64,000 nt of DNA from assembly GCA_951812525.1 (NCBI GenBank), contig OX638316.1:3962506-4026505 (forward strand). Reading direction: 5' to 3'. The notes below the pieces were generated by a model. That model was not told the DNA's origin. It saw nothing but the letters and a program-made list of their open reading frames with translations, and did not search any database. Positions 17,665 to 27,346 of this stretch are shown here, in pieces. Made by a program: the position numbers and the translations under genes. Numbering within the stretch: the stretch's first letter is position 1; each line of letters opens with the position of its first letter. The stretch comes from an uncultured Poribacteria bacterium. GTDB lineage: Bacteria > Poribacteria > WGA-4E > WGA-3G.

Positions 17665-18747
17665 ATGAATCAAGCGGGTTCAGGTAAGAAGAAAAAGCCC
17701 ATTACACGGGTCCATACTGATTCCAATCCAAGATGTGCTGCAGCCCCTTATGTCTTCAGCAAGCAGTGCCTGCCAAAGACGACGAAGGTTTACGACGCTT
17801 ATTGGGAGTTAGCAGCGGAGAGACAGGAGATTTTTTTCAAAAGGTTTAGAGGGGAAATAGCCCCATGGACGGATGATCATATTCTACGATTTAACAAATT
17901 CACAAATTCATACCGCGCATCAGATAGAGTAAGCCAATACCTCATAGCAAGAGTCATATATTCCGATGAATTCAGGGAAACGGATTTGTTTCTACGGATA
18001 TTGTTATTTAAACTTTTCAACAAAATAGAGACTTGGGAACTGTTAGAGAGGAACTTCGGGCGGATATCCGTTGACAATTTCTCTGTACCTACGTTCTCCC
18101 GCACACTTACACAGGCTATCTCTTTAGGAACTTCCATCTATTCTGCAGCATATATCATGCCATCGGGGAACATAAGAGGTCGTCATTACCGACAGAAGCA
18201 TCTAATGCATCTCCATCTTCTTGATAAAATGATAAAGGATCGCCTAGCGCAGAAACTGTCCAAGAATGGCACCTTGAGCGGAACATTTAAGCTGCTGCTT
18301 GAATACCCAACTATTGGTAGGTTTTTAGCATATCAATATGCTATTGACTTAAATTACAGTTCGCTCCTCAATGCGTCCGAGGGAGAATTCATCGTTCCTG
18401 GTCCTGGTGCGAGGGAGGGAATAAGGAAATGCTTTAGTGATCTACGTGGTTTGACAGAAGCTGATATTATAAGGTTCGTGACCGATCGACAGGAAATTGA
18501 GTTTGAACAACGAGGTATCTCGTTTAAATCCTTATGGGGTAGAAGACTTCAACTGATAGATTGCCAGAATCTATTCTGCGAAGTGGACAAATACGCGCGT
18601 GTTAAGTTTCCTGAATACAATGGACCACGTGGAAGACACAAAATCAAGCAACGATATCGAATCAACTCCGACCGCTTGGATTACTGGTATCCACCCAAGT
18701 GGGGTATTAATGAAAAAATCCATCGCCGAATAGAAAGCAGTGAATAA
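17665..18747 (+). CDS. Putative DNA base hypermodification protein (HMUDK_hel / aGPT-PPlase-like helical domain)
   Basis: 360 residues. The conserved blocks KFTNSYRASDRVSQYL (78-93), LFKLFNKIETWELLE (114-128), IYSAAYIMPSG (158-168), YPTIGRFLAYQYAIDLNYS (214-232), PGPGAREGIRKCF (245-257) and DCQNLFCEVDKYAR (299-312) match the helical family, related to HhH-GPD glycosylases, found in phage 5-hydroxymethyl-dU kinases and alpha-glutamyl/putrescinyl-thymine pyrophosphorylases. In phages these make hypermodified thymines. Here the domain is alone, with no P-loop kinase and no phage gene nearby. The N-terminal 35 residues are basic. Family call from memory of motifs; activity in this cell is unknown. 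An IS3 relic lies just upstream. Confidence 0.78.
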   Translation: MNQAGSGKKKKPITRVHTDSNPRCAAAPYVFSKQCLPKTTKVYDAYWELAAERQEIFFKRFRGEIAPWTDDHILRFNKFTNSYRASDRVSQYLIARVIYSDEFRETDLFLRILLFKLFNKIETWELLERNFGRISVDNFSVPTFSRTLTQAISLGTSIYSAAYIMPSGNIRGRHYRQKHLMHLHLLDKMIKDRLAQKLSKNGTLSGTFKLLLEYPTIGRFLAYQYAIDLNYSSLLNASEGEFIVPGPGAREGIRKCFSDLRGLTEADIIRFVTDRQEIEFEQRGISFKSLWGRRLQLIDCQNLFCEVDKYARVKFPEYNGPRGRHKIKQRYRINSDRLDYWYPPKWGINEKIHRRIESSE

Positions 18748-18808
18748 AGCGGTGCAGTAGCAGTTTAATGTATTCCGGCTAAACTGACCACTATGGTGCG
18801 TCTTGTTC

Positions 18809-19534
18809 CTACTGAGCAGTAGCCCCTGACGTTGACTGCGCACAACGAAAGCCGTAATCGTAGATTGTGTTTGTGGGTGAAAGCAATAAGCGATTGGTGA
18901 CGCAGATACCTTTTTGCGTGGCACTCCAACCGCCACCCCGTAACACCCTTATCGGTATCGTTTCAATGTCGGTGAAATTGGTTGTCAGCCAGCCTACCTC
19001 ATTCGTTCCGGCGCGCGGATTCTTGCGAGGCGTGGCGAAGAAAAAATCATCGTCGTACAGGTCAAGACACCATTCCCAAACGTTGCCAATTATATCATAC
19101 AAACCATAGCCGTTAGGTGGATACTGACCCACACGAGTAGTATCGCCTACATTTCTATCATAGTTCGCTTTGGTATTATCGCTCGTATCACCCCATGGAT
19201 AGTTCTGATTGGCAAGCCCCCCGCGTGCAGCGTATTCCCATTCAGCTTCTGTAGGGAGTCGTTTCCCTGCCCACAAAGCGTAAGCCACCGCCGCAAACCA
19301 ACTGACGTAGACAACAGGGTGATTCGCTTTTCCTGCGGGATAGTTATTGCCAGCCCAATGCTTTAGGTAGTCCCCGTCGTGAAACCTATCCTTAATATGC
19401 GATTTTTGCCACTGCCGGTTTTCAACCAGAAACTCCTGGTATTCAAGATTCGTCACAGGGTGCGTGTCAATATAAAATGTGCTGACGCTTCCGATCTCAA
19501 GGTTGCCAGCGGGTATTAACGCCATGTTTTTCAT
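18809..19534 (-). CDS. Formylglycine-generating-enzyme-like (SUMF1) protein
   Basis: 241 residues covering the whole SUMF1 fold: MALIPAGNLEIGS start, DTHPVTNLEYQEFL, HPVVYVSWFAAVAYALWAGKRLPTEAEWEYAARG, NVWEWC, RVLRGGGW, and the terminal YGFRCA. In true aerobic FGE two C-terminal Cys bind copper; the Cys in this protein's C-terminal part are in KGICVTNR and GFRCA, so an active enzyme is possible but unproven, since many relatives only bind ligands. Start chosen at the ATG (19534) with AAGGA 9 bases before; an upstream in-frame TTG was rejected. No signal peptide, so it could mature the cytoplasmic sulfatase at 7030. Confidence 0.85.
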   Translation of the reverse strand: MKNMALIPAGNLEIGSVSTFYIDTHPVTNLEYQEFLVENRQWQKSHIKDRFHDGDYLKHWAGNNYPAGKANHPVVYVSWFAAVAYALWAGKRLPTEAEWEYAARGGLANQNYPWGDTSDNTKANYDRNVGDTTRVGQYPPNGYGLYDIIGNVWEWCLDLYDDDFFFATPRKNPRAGTNEVGWLTTNFTDIETIPIRVLRGGGWSATQKGICVTNRLLLSPTNTIYDYGFRCAQSTSGATAQ

Positions 19535-19690
19535 GAAAAACAATCCTTATATTCAATTTTTATATTGTCTTTCGAGTTTTAGGTAGTTCTGAAAGCTGCC
19601 GCGAATAATACCAATGTCTATGAATACACTGTATAGAGTCTAACATACAACTGAGTTTTGTTCAATTGTTATGTTTCGGCAGCAGGTTCA

Positions 19691-19820
19691 TTTATGGTAA
19701 AACCTAGAAATAAATGGACATCTTTGTAGCATAAACTGTTAGTTTGCGCCTGTGTGAATGCTCATTAGTGGCATCCACACTCTTTAAGAATGTCCAATTA
19801 ATTCTAATATCTACCATAAA
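19691..19820. repeat. 130-bp MITE-like element, copy 1
   Basis: Ends are inverted copies, TTTATGGTA and TACCATAAA. Inside are nested inverted repeats: TGGACA/TGTCCA, AAACT/AGTTT, and GTGAATGC paired with GGCATCCAC. The second copy at 48128 is ~90% identical by eye, and an end fragment occurs at about 34658-34673. No coding capacity: a non-autonomous element that would fold into one long hairpin. The remaining intergenic sequence 19535-19690 and 19821-19978 is AT-rich and shows no gene. Confidence 0.85.
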
Positions 19821-19978
19821 TGACCCTAACAGATTGGCTCGATCCTATATTTGCAAAAAACTGAAATTTGTTGGATTAAAAGGCATAGCTATAATACTAT
19901 ATAATCTAAACTGTTACTTTACAATTATAAAAAATATAAATGATCTCGCGCTTACCTTAGGAGTTACACTGAACGGAA

Positions 19979-22900
19979 ATGAGAAGCAACAACCAACTGC
20001 CTCGCGCTAACGGTCCGACTATAGACCCCTTAGAACGCCTCATACAGCGTTGTCACCAACGGCATCAAAAACCACTGCGCCAGCGGCAAACAGTGGTAGC
20101 ACCTGCATTGGACAAGGGACGTGTTTTTCATTTCATGGTCCACTGTGCGCGGCAATATCCCGTCCGCCTCTATGAACTCCAGCAGGCGTGCATTTCCGCT
20201 ATGCCCATAGGTCGGGCACCCGATTTCGACGACGGTCCGAGGCGTTTCAGCGATGAACGCTTTCTCAGACGACATCTACTACACGGCTGGGCGGTGGAAC
20301 TTTGGGAAAGGTCATGGGGAATTCAAGTGTGTACCGGTACACCTTCAGAGCGCGATGGCGCGCAATGGCACGACCTCGATTTTAAGTATGAGGCTATCTG
20401 TGCCGCGCCAGACGCTGTGCTTATGTGTATCAAGTCCCTCGTCAATGCCGTCGTGAATCCGCTCTTGACGATGACAAAATCGGGAGGACTCCGTTTTTCT
20501 TGCAGAGTGCTGAATTATCTGCATCCCAATACAGATGAGGCGCAGGCGTATATCTACAAACATACACCGACCCATGAAGGTCCGCAGCACCGCGACGTGT
20601 ATCTCGAATTTCTTGGGGAATCCGGATATAGTCGTTGGGATGCACGCTACGAGATTTTGCTTGGAAATCTGCTGGATCCGCCTATCATTGCCAGAGAACT
20701 CCTCTTTGCCTCTATTGATCCACTCCGCGATATGCTCCACCAACCTGTCCCATTAAAAGAAAACGGATTGGAACCCACTTCACAGGTTACGACTGTTGCT
20801 CCACCATTCCTTGATTCGCATAACTTGAATCTCGCGAGTCAAGCATTTCTGAAACGCGGATTTACCTATCGCCAACAGGAAGCAGGTTTTCACCGTTGGT
20901 ATCTATCCGACACCAAAGTTGACAACGGACAGGTATCGCTCTGGGAGGACGCCGATGGTGTGTGGGTGCGTGCCTCTACGCCGAATACCGGTCTACCGAC
21001 GCAAGCCGCACTTATAACCGATGTCTGGGACGACTCCGGCATTCTGCCCTCGCTTCCATCTACTGGATTGCCTGTAACTGATAAAGTGCTCGCCGTGCGG
21101 GAAGGGAGCCTGAGTCCATTGGCGATAAAACGTCCGTCCGCGGTGGTACGTAAGTCGGAAACCGATAACACGGTTTACAGGACACTCGAAGAGAACGCCG
21201 CTGAGATACAGCGTGTTTTCAATGCCGATGCGCATATTCTTGGACTTACTGCCGAGACGGGGGCAGGCAAAAACTACGGCGCAGAATCCTATGTCCTCAA
21301 CGGCGGTGCGATCTGTTTAAACGCGAAACCTGTGTTAGCAGATGAATCAGAGCAGCGTTTTGAAAAACGAAACGTGCAATCTGTTACGCGCTGGAGACCT
21401 CGAAAATACCTCTGGGAAGAAGTGGAAAAAGTCCCCGTTGCCGAGCGGATGACGAACCCTTTTCAACGCGGTAATGTCTGTGAAGATGCAGCGCGCTGCG
21501 ATGCCTTAGAGGAAAAGGGTGGAAATCCCGATGAATGTATTTGTCCGCAGTGTCCTGTCTATGCAGAATGTCAGGAGCGTGGTTATTTATCGCAATCTAC
21601 CCCACTCGAACATAGCGCAGTCCAGATATTACAAAGACCTCAAGTGTTTGTCAATCCACGCTACGCAGAACTGCTAAAAAATATACTTACGCCTGTGAAC
21701 GGCAGAGATCGACTCTGTATCGTGGATGAAGTAGCACCAGAGGAACTATTTATTCCATGCGATATATCTAAAAAGACATTAGAAGCCTGGGCTGTGGACT
21801 GGCAAGGGAATATCTTAGGAAATTTTGCGAATGAACTCCTCAACGCTTTAGAAATCAGAGACGACCTTGATGATAATGTTGTTGGGCGGATTCGCGCAGT
21901 GATGCAGGCATTTGAGATACACGAAGAAACGCTCGTCGAGCAGATGTGTCAAGTCAATATATCCGGTAAGATAGTGCCACGAGATGTTGTTGATGCTGAG
22001 ACGGGACAAACGTTGATAGATTGGACGATTGAGTTTGAAGGTGGTATCTCAGGTTACATTCCGCTTGACGATGACGCAACAGAGAGACTAATGGCGGAAC
22101 AACAGCCCCACTTCTCGAACATAGAAGTAAACGTTCCGATGTCGATGACACAAGCGATCGAATTGGGCATCTTGGACACCACAACCTTAGGCAATATACA
22201 AGCATTTCCGACAGTCTATCAAGATCCGAACTGGACGCTTTGGCATCAGTTAAAACGCTTTTTTGCCTATTACAGACGGGATGCTGACGCACCGATATTG
22301 TGGTCTGATCCGATAATCGAGTTCTGGGTGCCACCGATATTGCACCCGAACGTCAAACGCCTTCTGTTCATGTCGTCGTCTTTCTCTGAGCGAGATCTCC
22401 ATAGGGCGTTCCCAGATAATGACATTGAGATAACCGACATCAAACCGACAGCGTGGGTTACAGGAAACCGAGTTTTTCAGATTCGCACAGATATCTGTTC
22501 AAGATATAGGCTTTTAAACTATGACACGGACTGGGACATTCTCGGTATGTCTCAAACCGGGCAACGCCTTTTCCTTGGCATCGCCGCAGAAATTGAGAGA
22601 GACTCGAGTGTTAAACACGCAATTATCACTACGACACCAATAACTAGACATCTACGACGGATCGCAGCTAAGGAAAACGTCTGTCTCGTGACAGATTTTA
22701 AAGCGGAATTGCCAGATACCGTTTATGAAGCAGCAGATGTGACTTGGATAGTGTCTACACCGCAATGGAGCCCAGGACTCTTTTGGAGACGATCGCAGAT
22801 TTTATTTGGAAACGAGGAAAAACCGCTTTGTTATGAGGGAGAGTCATCAGGAGAGATGCAACCCTCCAGCTACAAAGACGAACGTGTCCACAGTGTTTAT

Positions 22901-23404
22901 AAGCGGCATGTTTTCAACTTACTCACGCAGATTGTAGGTAAAGTCGGATTAGGTCGTTTGTCAAACAAGACAGTCGTACTGCTCACGGATATGATACCCC
23001 CGAACATCACCGATAGACCTGAGACAATGCTTTTTGATTGGGAAGATTTTGAAATCGCTGGCGGGCTTGAAAAACTTCCTGAAGTCATAGCCGAACGCGA
23101 GCATTTTGAGACGGAACGCGCAAATCTCACCGCTGCATCTGACAGGCACAAAGTCCAGCAAGTCTTGGGAATCTCCAAAACCCATGCGAATCGTCTGTTG
23201 ATGAAACTACGAGGTGGGAAAATCGAACGTGTTCCCTTCCATACACAGATCTACTCGCTTCTTTCGAACGGCGAGAAAACAACGGCGGAAATCGTTGCAG
23301 CCATTGATGGACATCCGAATGCTATAAAAAATGAACTCAAACGCCTTGTTGATAGTGGTGAAATTGTAAAAGTTCGACGCGCGGTCTATGCCATCCATAA
23401 GTAG
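19979..23404 (+). CDS. Large helicase-like P-loop protein with Cys cluster and C-terminal winged helix
   Basis: 1141 residues; no named family recognised. Residues 1-400 are of unknown fold. A P-loop-like motif GLTAETGAGKN (422-432) has Asn where Thr/Ser is usual. A six-Cys cluster follows (501, 507, 520, 522, 525, 531), then a Walker-B-like CIVDEV (583-584 Asp-Glu). Cys between motifs I and II is the layout of XPD/DinG Fe-S helicases. Around 796, LLFMSSSF resembles the later SAT-like helicase motif. The last ~90 residues look like one or two winged helices (GISKTHANRLLMKLRGG; ...NAIKNELKRLVDSGEIVKVR). Likely DNA-binding and ATP-dependent, perhaps replication or defence of a former plasmid or island. 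Alone between two repeats; start site uncertain. Confidence 0.75.
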   Translation: MRSNNQLPRANGPTIDPLERLIQRCHQRHQKPLRQRQTVVAPALDKGRVFHFMVHCARQYPVRLYELQQACISAMPIGRAPDFDDGPRRFSDERFLRRHLLHGWAVELWERSWGIQVCTGTPSERDGAQWHDLDFKYEAICAAPDAVLMCIKSLVNAVVNPLLTMTKSGGLRFSCRVLNYLHPNTDEAQAYIYKHTPTHEGPQHRDVYLEFLGESGYSRWDARYEILLGNLLDPPIIARELLFASIDPLRDMLHQPVPLKENGLEPTSQVTTVAPPFLDSHNLNLASQAFLKRGFTYRQQEAGFHRWYLSDTKVDNGQVSLWEDADGVWVRASTPNTGLPTQAALITDVWDDSGILPSLPSTGLPVTDKVLAVREGSLSPLAIKRPSAVVRKSETDNTVYRTLEENAAEIQRVFNADAHILGLTAETGAGKNYGAESYVLNGGAICLNAKPVLADESEQRFEKRNVQSVTRWRPRKYLWEEVEKVPVAERMTNPFQRGNVCEDAARCDALEEKGGNPDECICPQCPVYAECQERGYLSQSTPLEHSAVQILQRPQVFVNPRYAELLKNILTPVNGRDRLCIVDEVAPEELFIPCDISKKTLEAWAVDWQGNILGNFANELLNALEIRDDLDDNVVGRIRAVMQAFEIHEETLVEQMCQVNISGKIVPRDVVDAETGQTLIDWTIEFEGGISGYIPLDDDATERLMAEQQPHFSNIEVNVPMSMTQAIELGILDTTTLGNIQAFPTVYQDPNWTLWHQLKRFFAYYRRDADAPILWSDPIIEFWVPPILHPNVKRLLFMSSSFSERDLHRAFPDNDIEITDIKPTAWVTGNRVFQIRTDICSRYRLLNYDTDWDILGMSQTGQRLFLGIAAEIERDSSVKHAIITTTPITRHLRRIAAKENVCLVTDFKAELPDTVYEAADVTWIVSTPQWSPGLFWRRSQILFGNEEKPLCYEGESSGEMQPSSYKDERVHSVYKRHVFNLLTQIVGKVGLGRLSNKTVVLLTDMIPPNITDRPETMLFDWEDFEIAGGLEKLPEVIAEREHFETERANLTAASDRHKVQQVLGISKTHANRLLMKLRGGKIERVPFHTQIYSLLSNGEKTTAEIVAAIDGHPNAIKNELKRLVDSGEIVKVRRAVYAIHK

Positions 23405-23454
23405 TGCCTTGATCCCACTCCAATTCTCAGCCATCTGTCCTTTCTGATTTTTAA

Positions 23455-23808
23455 CATTCCCATGTTCACGCCCTCTCTTAATGCCACACGCCTTTAGGTG
23501 TTGTGAGTATCACACGATCCATAGTCTCTTACCAATACGCCCTACTATCGTCGGTGCAGATTCCTGTGTTAATCGGGATATCTTTCTTCCATACCGATAG
23601 CAATAGATGCTATCACAGGGCTGGGCGAAAACATATTTTGCGTGAAATTCCGAATATTTGGCAATGTCATTTTGACATAACCCTCAAAATGTGTTAATTA
23701 GCCGTATTAAACCATATATTTATAACTTTACTAAAAACATAAATTAATATAAAATATGGTTCGTTACGATTTATATAATAATTCTCGTTTATGGCGACTG
23801 CTATGGAA
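23455..23808. repeat. ~350-bp dispersed intergenic repeat, copy 1
   Basis: Very similar (roughly 80% by eye) to 33866-34217. Shared parts: CCTTTAGGTGTTGTGAG, the hairpin GATAGCA/TGCTATC, ACATATTTTGCGT, and an AT-rich stem bounded by AACCATAT and ATATGGTT just before TCGTTACGATTT. Frames differ between copies and carry stops in copy 2, so it is non-coding. It could be a large MITE or a conserved leader/RNA. Region 23809-24112 after it shows no gene. Confidence 0.8.
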
Positions 23809-24123
23809 AAGTTTACGAGTGTGACGGACATCACCTTTCGTCACGCTTATTGAAAAACATACCGTCAGAAACGCTCAAAGCAGGACTTGCATGACGAGAG
23901 AATCTTCCCGGCGGTCTCCCCACGTGATGACGAGACAACCGCGGAAATCGTCAAAATATCATAAACAGGATACCAATGCCCAAAAGGTGGAAACATACGC
24001 TACACCTCGCAGCGGTAAAGGTTTATGTGTCCCTGTGATTGACAAGAGTCTACTCAGCAAATCAAAGACCGGTTCAATAGCAGTTTTTCGCGATGCCTGC
24101 CATGTGGCAACTAAGGAGGATCC

Positions 24124-24240
24124 CATGGACTTGACTATTGTAGCAGTTTATACGATCTGTACTGTGACGACTTTTTAATCGCAAGAACAAGAGAAAAAAG
24201 ATGTCAATTATCAACCTCAACTTTCCTCATGGAGAAACAA
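24124..24240 (+). pseudogene. N-terminal remnant of a transposase
   Basis: A strong AAGGAGG site precedes an ATG that reads MDLTIVAVYTIC; a one-base frameshift then continues as DDFLIARTREKR and CQLST. This resembles the start of IS982/IS4-like transposases, from memory. Without the shift the frame stops after 17 codons. The remnant ends at the protease gene start. Confidence 0.45.
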
Positions 24241-24242
24241 AT

Positions 24243-27140
24243 ATGACAACAAGGATGCTAATAACAGTGGCATTGGCGGTATTGATCGCTGGTGCGTCGT
24301 TCGCGCAGGACGAACCAGCAGATGGGATAGACGCAAAGCAGAACCCGCCTGGCCTCAACTGGCGGCAGATTCAAACGGAGCGATTCAGGATCATTTTCCC
24401 AGAGGTGATCACTACCGAGGCCCAGCGCGTAGCCAATACACTTGAACACACCTACGGTTCGGTCTCCAAAACGCTGCGAGGGCCGGAAAAGCCGCTGGAA
24501 TTGGTGCTAGTCAACCAATCGACTAACAGCAACGGTTTTGTCGGATTGAGCCCGCGCCGGAGTGAGTGGCTCAGCACGCCATTTCAGCAGGCAGGGCTGG
24601 TCCCCGGCGAGTGGTATGGAGGTTTGGCACTCCACGAGATGCGACACATGGTCCAGCTTGACCGCATGAACAGGGGCCTTGTCCGCTTGTATCGGGAGCT
24701 GTTCGGCGACACTGGCCGAGCCTTGGGGAGTAATGTGTTGTTTCCAGAGTGGTTTCTGGAAGGGGATGCGGTCGGGATTGAGACTGCTCTGACCGAGACT
24801 GGGCGGGGTCGCATACCCCAGTTCGATTTGGACATCCGGGCCATGCTTCTTGCAGGATGGCGCTATTCCTACTACAAGGCCTACCACCGCTCGTATCGCG
24901 ACTGGTACCCTGACCACTATAAGCTGGGGTATTTTATGGCGACTTACGTCAGGCGTCGCTACGGTCCTGAGACGTGGGACAAAGTGATAGGGAGTGCCGC
25001 CAATTGGGCGTTCCATCCCTTCACCTTTAGCTTTGCACTCAGGAAACACACCGGTGCCAGTGTCCCCGAAACCTACGAACGGGCGATGGACGAGTTGACG
25101 GAGTTGTGGCAGGCACAGCAAAAAGACCTGCCAGTGACCCCGGCAGAGGTACTCGATGGGCAGAATCAGTCGGACGTATGGACGAACTACAAGTACCCGC
25201 ATCCCTTGCCAGACGGAAGCGTGCTGGCGACAAAGTCGGGCATGGCCGACCTATCGGCATTGGTGCGGCTGTACCCCGACGGCCGCGAGGAGCGCGTGTG
25301 CTATTACGCATCCCTTGTGGGCAGTATCCGCTCGGCCGGCGGCAAAGTCGTCTGGAACCGCAAGACCCCGGATCTGCGCTGGGGTAAGCGTGACTACTCC
25401 GACGTGGTGGTGCTCGACATCGATAGCGGTCAGAAGCACCAGCTTACCCATAAGGCGAAGTTATTTGCCCCCGTGCCTTCGCCCGATGGGACGCGCATTG
25501 CCGCTATTGAATTCGGATCCGACCGGCGCTGCCATTTGGTGCTGTTGGCAACCACGAGTGGCGCGGAGCAGGCACGTTTCTCTGCCCCCGCCGGCGTGTT
25601 GTGGCGCACACCTTCGTGGTCAGAAGACGGACGTTATATTGCTGTCTCGCGGCAGAATACACATGGCACCGCGCTCGAGCGCATTGACGCTGCCTCCGGT
25701 GAGGGACAGATCGTCCTGCCGTACACCCGTGCCGACATTGGTTGGCCAATCTTTTACGGTTCTTATCTGCTGTTCGACGCGCCCTATGGAGGTTTCGACA
25801 ATATCCACGCTGTCCACCTCTCGAGCGGGGCCCGTTACCAAGTGACCTCTCGACCCTTAGCGGCGATCCACGCAGCAGTGGCTAGCGATTCGCTCCTCTT
25901 CGAGGATTACACTGTTGATGGCTATCGTATAGCAAATATGCCCCTAGACCCGGCGACCTGGACACCGATCGAGCAGGTTGAGGATCGCAGCATGCGCTAT
26001 TACAAACCGATGATCGACGAGGAGCAGGGCGGCAGCGTGTTAGAGGACATCCCGCAGAAGATCTACCCAGTGAAGCACTACCGTCCGCTGGCCCATCTGT
26101 TGAAGATCCACAGCTGGTCTCCCTTGCCAAAAGGGTCGACCTACTCCCTCTCACTCAAGTCCGGTGATCTACTGAATCTCAGCAAGTTGAGCAGTGGGGT
26201 CGAATACAACAGCAACGAGAAGGCTTTCAGCGTCTTGGGTGATTTCCAATTGGCGGCGTGGTATCCCATTCTCAACGTGGGTGGACGCTGGGGTAAGCGG
26301 GCCGGAACTTACACGCTCGAAGAGGAAGATCGCAATGACAAAGACAAAGAGATAGTCACTGACAGGTGGACTGAAAAAAGTGTGCATGGTGGTATCGAAG
26401 TGCCTTTGAATTTTTCCCGCGGCATTTGGAATTCCTCAGCCAATTTGAGGGCAAAGGCGGCGTGGACCCATATCACTGGCAAGAACGATCCCAACCACCC
26501 CGATTTAAGTGGGGTGTTCGAGGAAAACCAGGACGGATACTATGTGCCGCTGACGTACCAGTTAACCTTGAATCGGTCGCGCAGCAAGGCAACACGCGAT
26601 CTCGCCTCAGCCTGGAAGCAGCGGCTGCAGCTCACCTACCGCCACACGCCGTTTGCAGGTGACTACGACGGCACCTTGCTGTCCGGTCAGCTCAGTCTGC
26701 GCTTTCCCGGTCTCTGGAAACACCACAGCCTGCTGCTAAAGGCTGCTTATGAGTGGCAGGATCCTGGCGCGGTTGATCCCGATGCCAATCCTTACCGATT
26801 TGCAAGCGAACACGTCTTTGTCCGAGGCTACGACTACCACTTCCACCGCCGCTTTACCCAGGGGGCGGTCAACTATGCCCTACCACTGTCCTACCCAGAC
26901 TGGAACTTGGGATCCCTGATATACTTCAAGCGCTTCAAGATGAACCTTTTTTACGACTACGGCCGCGGCGAGGACGGCACCTCAGTCACCACCTACCAAT
27001 CGGCAGGTGCCGAGCTGACATCCGATTTGTTCCTCTTTTCTATATCCCTCTTCCCAGTAGATTGGGGCGTACGCTACGCCTACCGTTTTGGCGAGAAAGA
27101 CTCACGCTTTGAATTCATGTTTGCCTCCGATTTACCTTAG
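24243..27140 (+). CDS. Zinc-protease / beta-propeller / outer-membrane barrel protein
   Basis: 965 residues. Signal peptide 1-21 (ending ASFAQ). A gluzincin-like domain (about 35-310) holds HEMRHM, matching HExxH, with a downstream FPEWFLEGDA segment that can supply the third zinc ligand. Residues ~330-610 form a TolB/WD40-like propeller (FAPVPSPDGTRIAAIEF, WRTPSWSEDGRYIAVSR). The C-terminal ~320 residues alternate beta strands and end in RFEFMFASDLP, suggesting an outer-membrane barrel. Known relatives in Bacteroidetes and others share this layout. Start at 24243 preferred (GGAGA upstream) over an in-frame upstream ATG lying in a transposase relic. Codon use is clearly richer in G+C than its neighbours, suggesting transfer. 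Confidence 0.82.
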   Translation: MTTRMLITVALAVLIAGASFAQDEPADGIDAKQNPPGLNWRQIQTERFRIIFPEVITTEAQRVANTLEHTYGSVSKTLRGPEKPLELVLVNQSTNSNGFVGLSPRRSEWLSTPFQQAGLVPGEWYGGLALHEMRHMVQLDRMNRGLVRLYRELFGDTGRALGSNVLFPEWFLEGDAVGIETALTETGRGRIPQFDLDIRAMLLAGWRYSYYKAYHRSYRDWYPDHYKLGYFMATYVRRRYGPETWDKVIGSAANWAFHPFTFSFALRKHTGASVPETYERAMDELTELWQAQQKDLPVTPAEVLDGQNQSDVWTNYKYPHPLPDGSVLATKSGMADLSALVRLYPDGREERVCYYASLVGSIRSAGGKVVWNRKTPDLRWGKRDYSDVVVLDIDSGQKHQLTHKAKLFAPVPSPDGTRIAAIEFGSDRRCHLVLLATTSGAEQARFSAPAGVLWRTPSWSEDGRYIAVSRQNTHGTALERIDAASGEGQIVLPYTRADIGWPIFYGSYLLFDAPYGGFDNIHAVHLSSGARYQVTSRPLAAIHAAVASDSLLFEDYTVDGYRIANMPLDPATWTPIEQVEDRSMRYYKPMIDEEQGGSVLEDIPQKIYPVKHYRPLAHLLKIHSWSPLPKGSTYSLSLKSGDLLNLSKLSSGVEYNSNEKAFSVLGDFQLAAWYPILNVGGRWGKRAGTYTLEEEDRNDKDKEIVTDRWTEKSVHGGIEVPLNFSRGIWNSSANLRAKAAWTHITGKNDPNHPDLSGVFEENQDGYYVPLTYQLTLNRSRSKATRDLASAWKQRLQLTYRHTPFAGDYDGTLLSGQLSLRFPGLWKHHSLLLKAAYEWQDPGAVDPDANPYRFASEHVFVRGYDYHFHRRFTQGAVNYALPLSYPDWNLGSLIYFKRFKMNLFYDYGRGEDGTSVTTYQSAGAELTSDLFLFSISLFPVDWGVRYAYRFGEKDSRFEFMFASDLP

Positions 27141-27181
27141 GGGTGTACTGCCATCGGAAATTTAGACCACTTTCTAAACCA

Positions 27182-27204
27182 AGATTGTGATATATTCACA
27201 ATCT
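27182..27204. terminator. Perfect hairpin after the protease gene
   Basis: AGATTGTGA and TCACAATCT pair around a TATAT loop, 42 bases after the stop codon. No long T-run follows, so it could be an operator instead of a terminator. Confidence 0.45.
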
Positions 27205-27346
27205 ACTTAATCTGAATTAACGGTGGCACTTCACTTTTTCAGAAAAGGGTTCTACTTTACGATAATTCAACGAACATGGAATAAGAGCGGTATGAGGGAC
27301 CTCTATCTCATCAATTTACCAAAAACCAAATGTAAGGAGTTTTCTC

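Noticed and set aside
18809-19534. Calling the FGE-like protein the dedicated sulfatase activator
   Set aside because: It is 10 kb from the sulfatase and many family members are not enzymes; left as a possibility.
19744-20010. Plus-strand frame across the MITE
   Set aside because: Encoded mostly by the repeat and AT-rich spacer; no support as a gene.
23503-23697. 64-codon frame inside the ~350-bp repeat
   Set aside because: The same frame in the second copy has stops, and changes do not follow codon positions.
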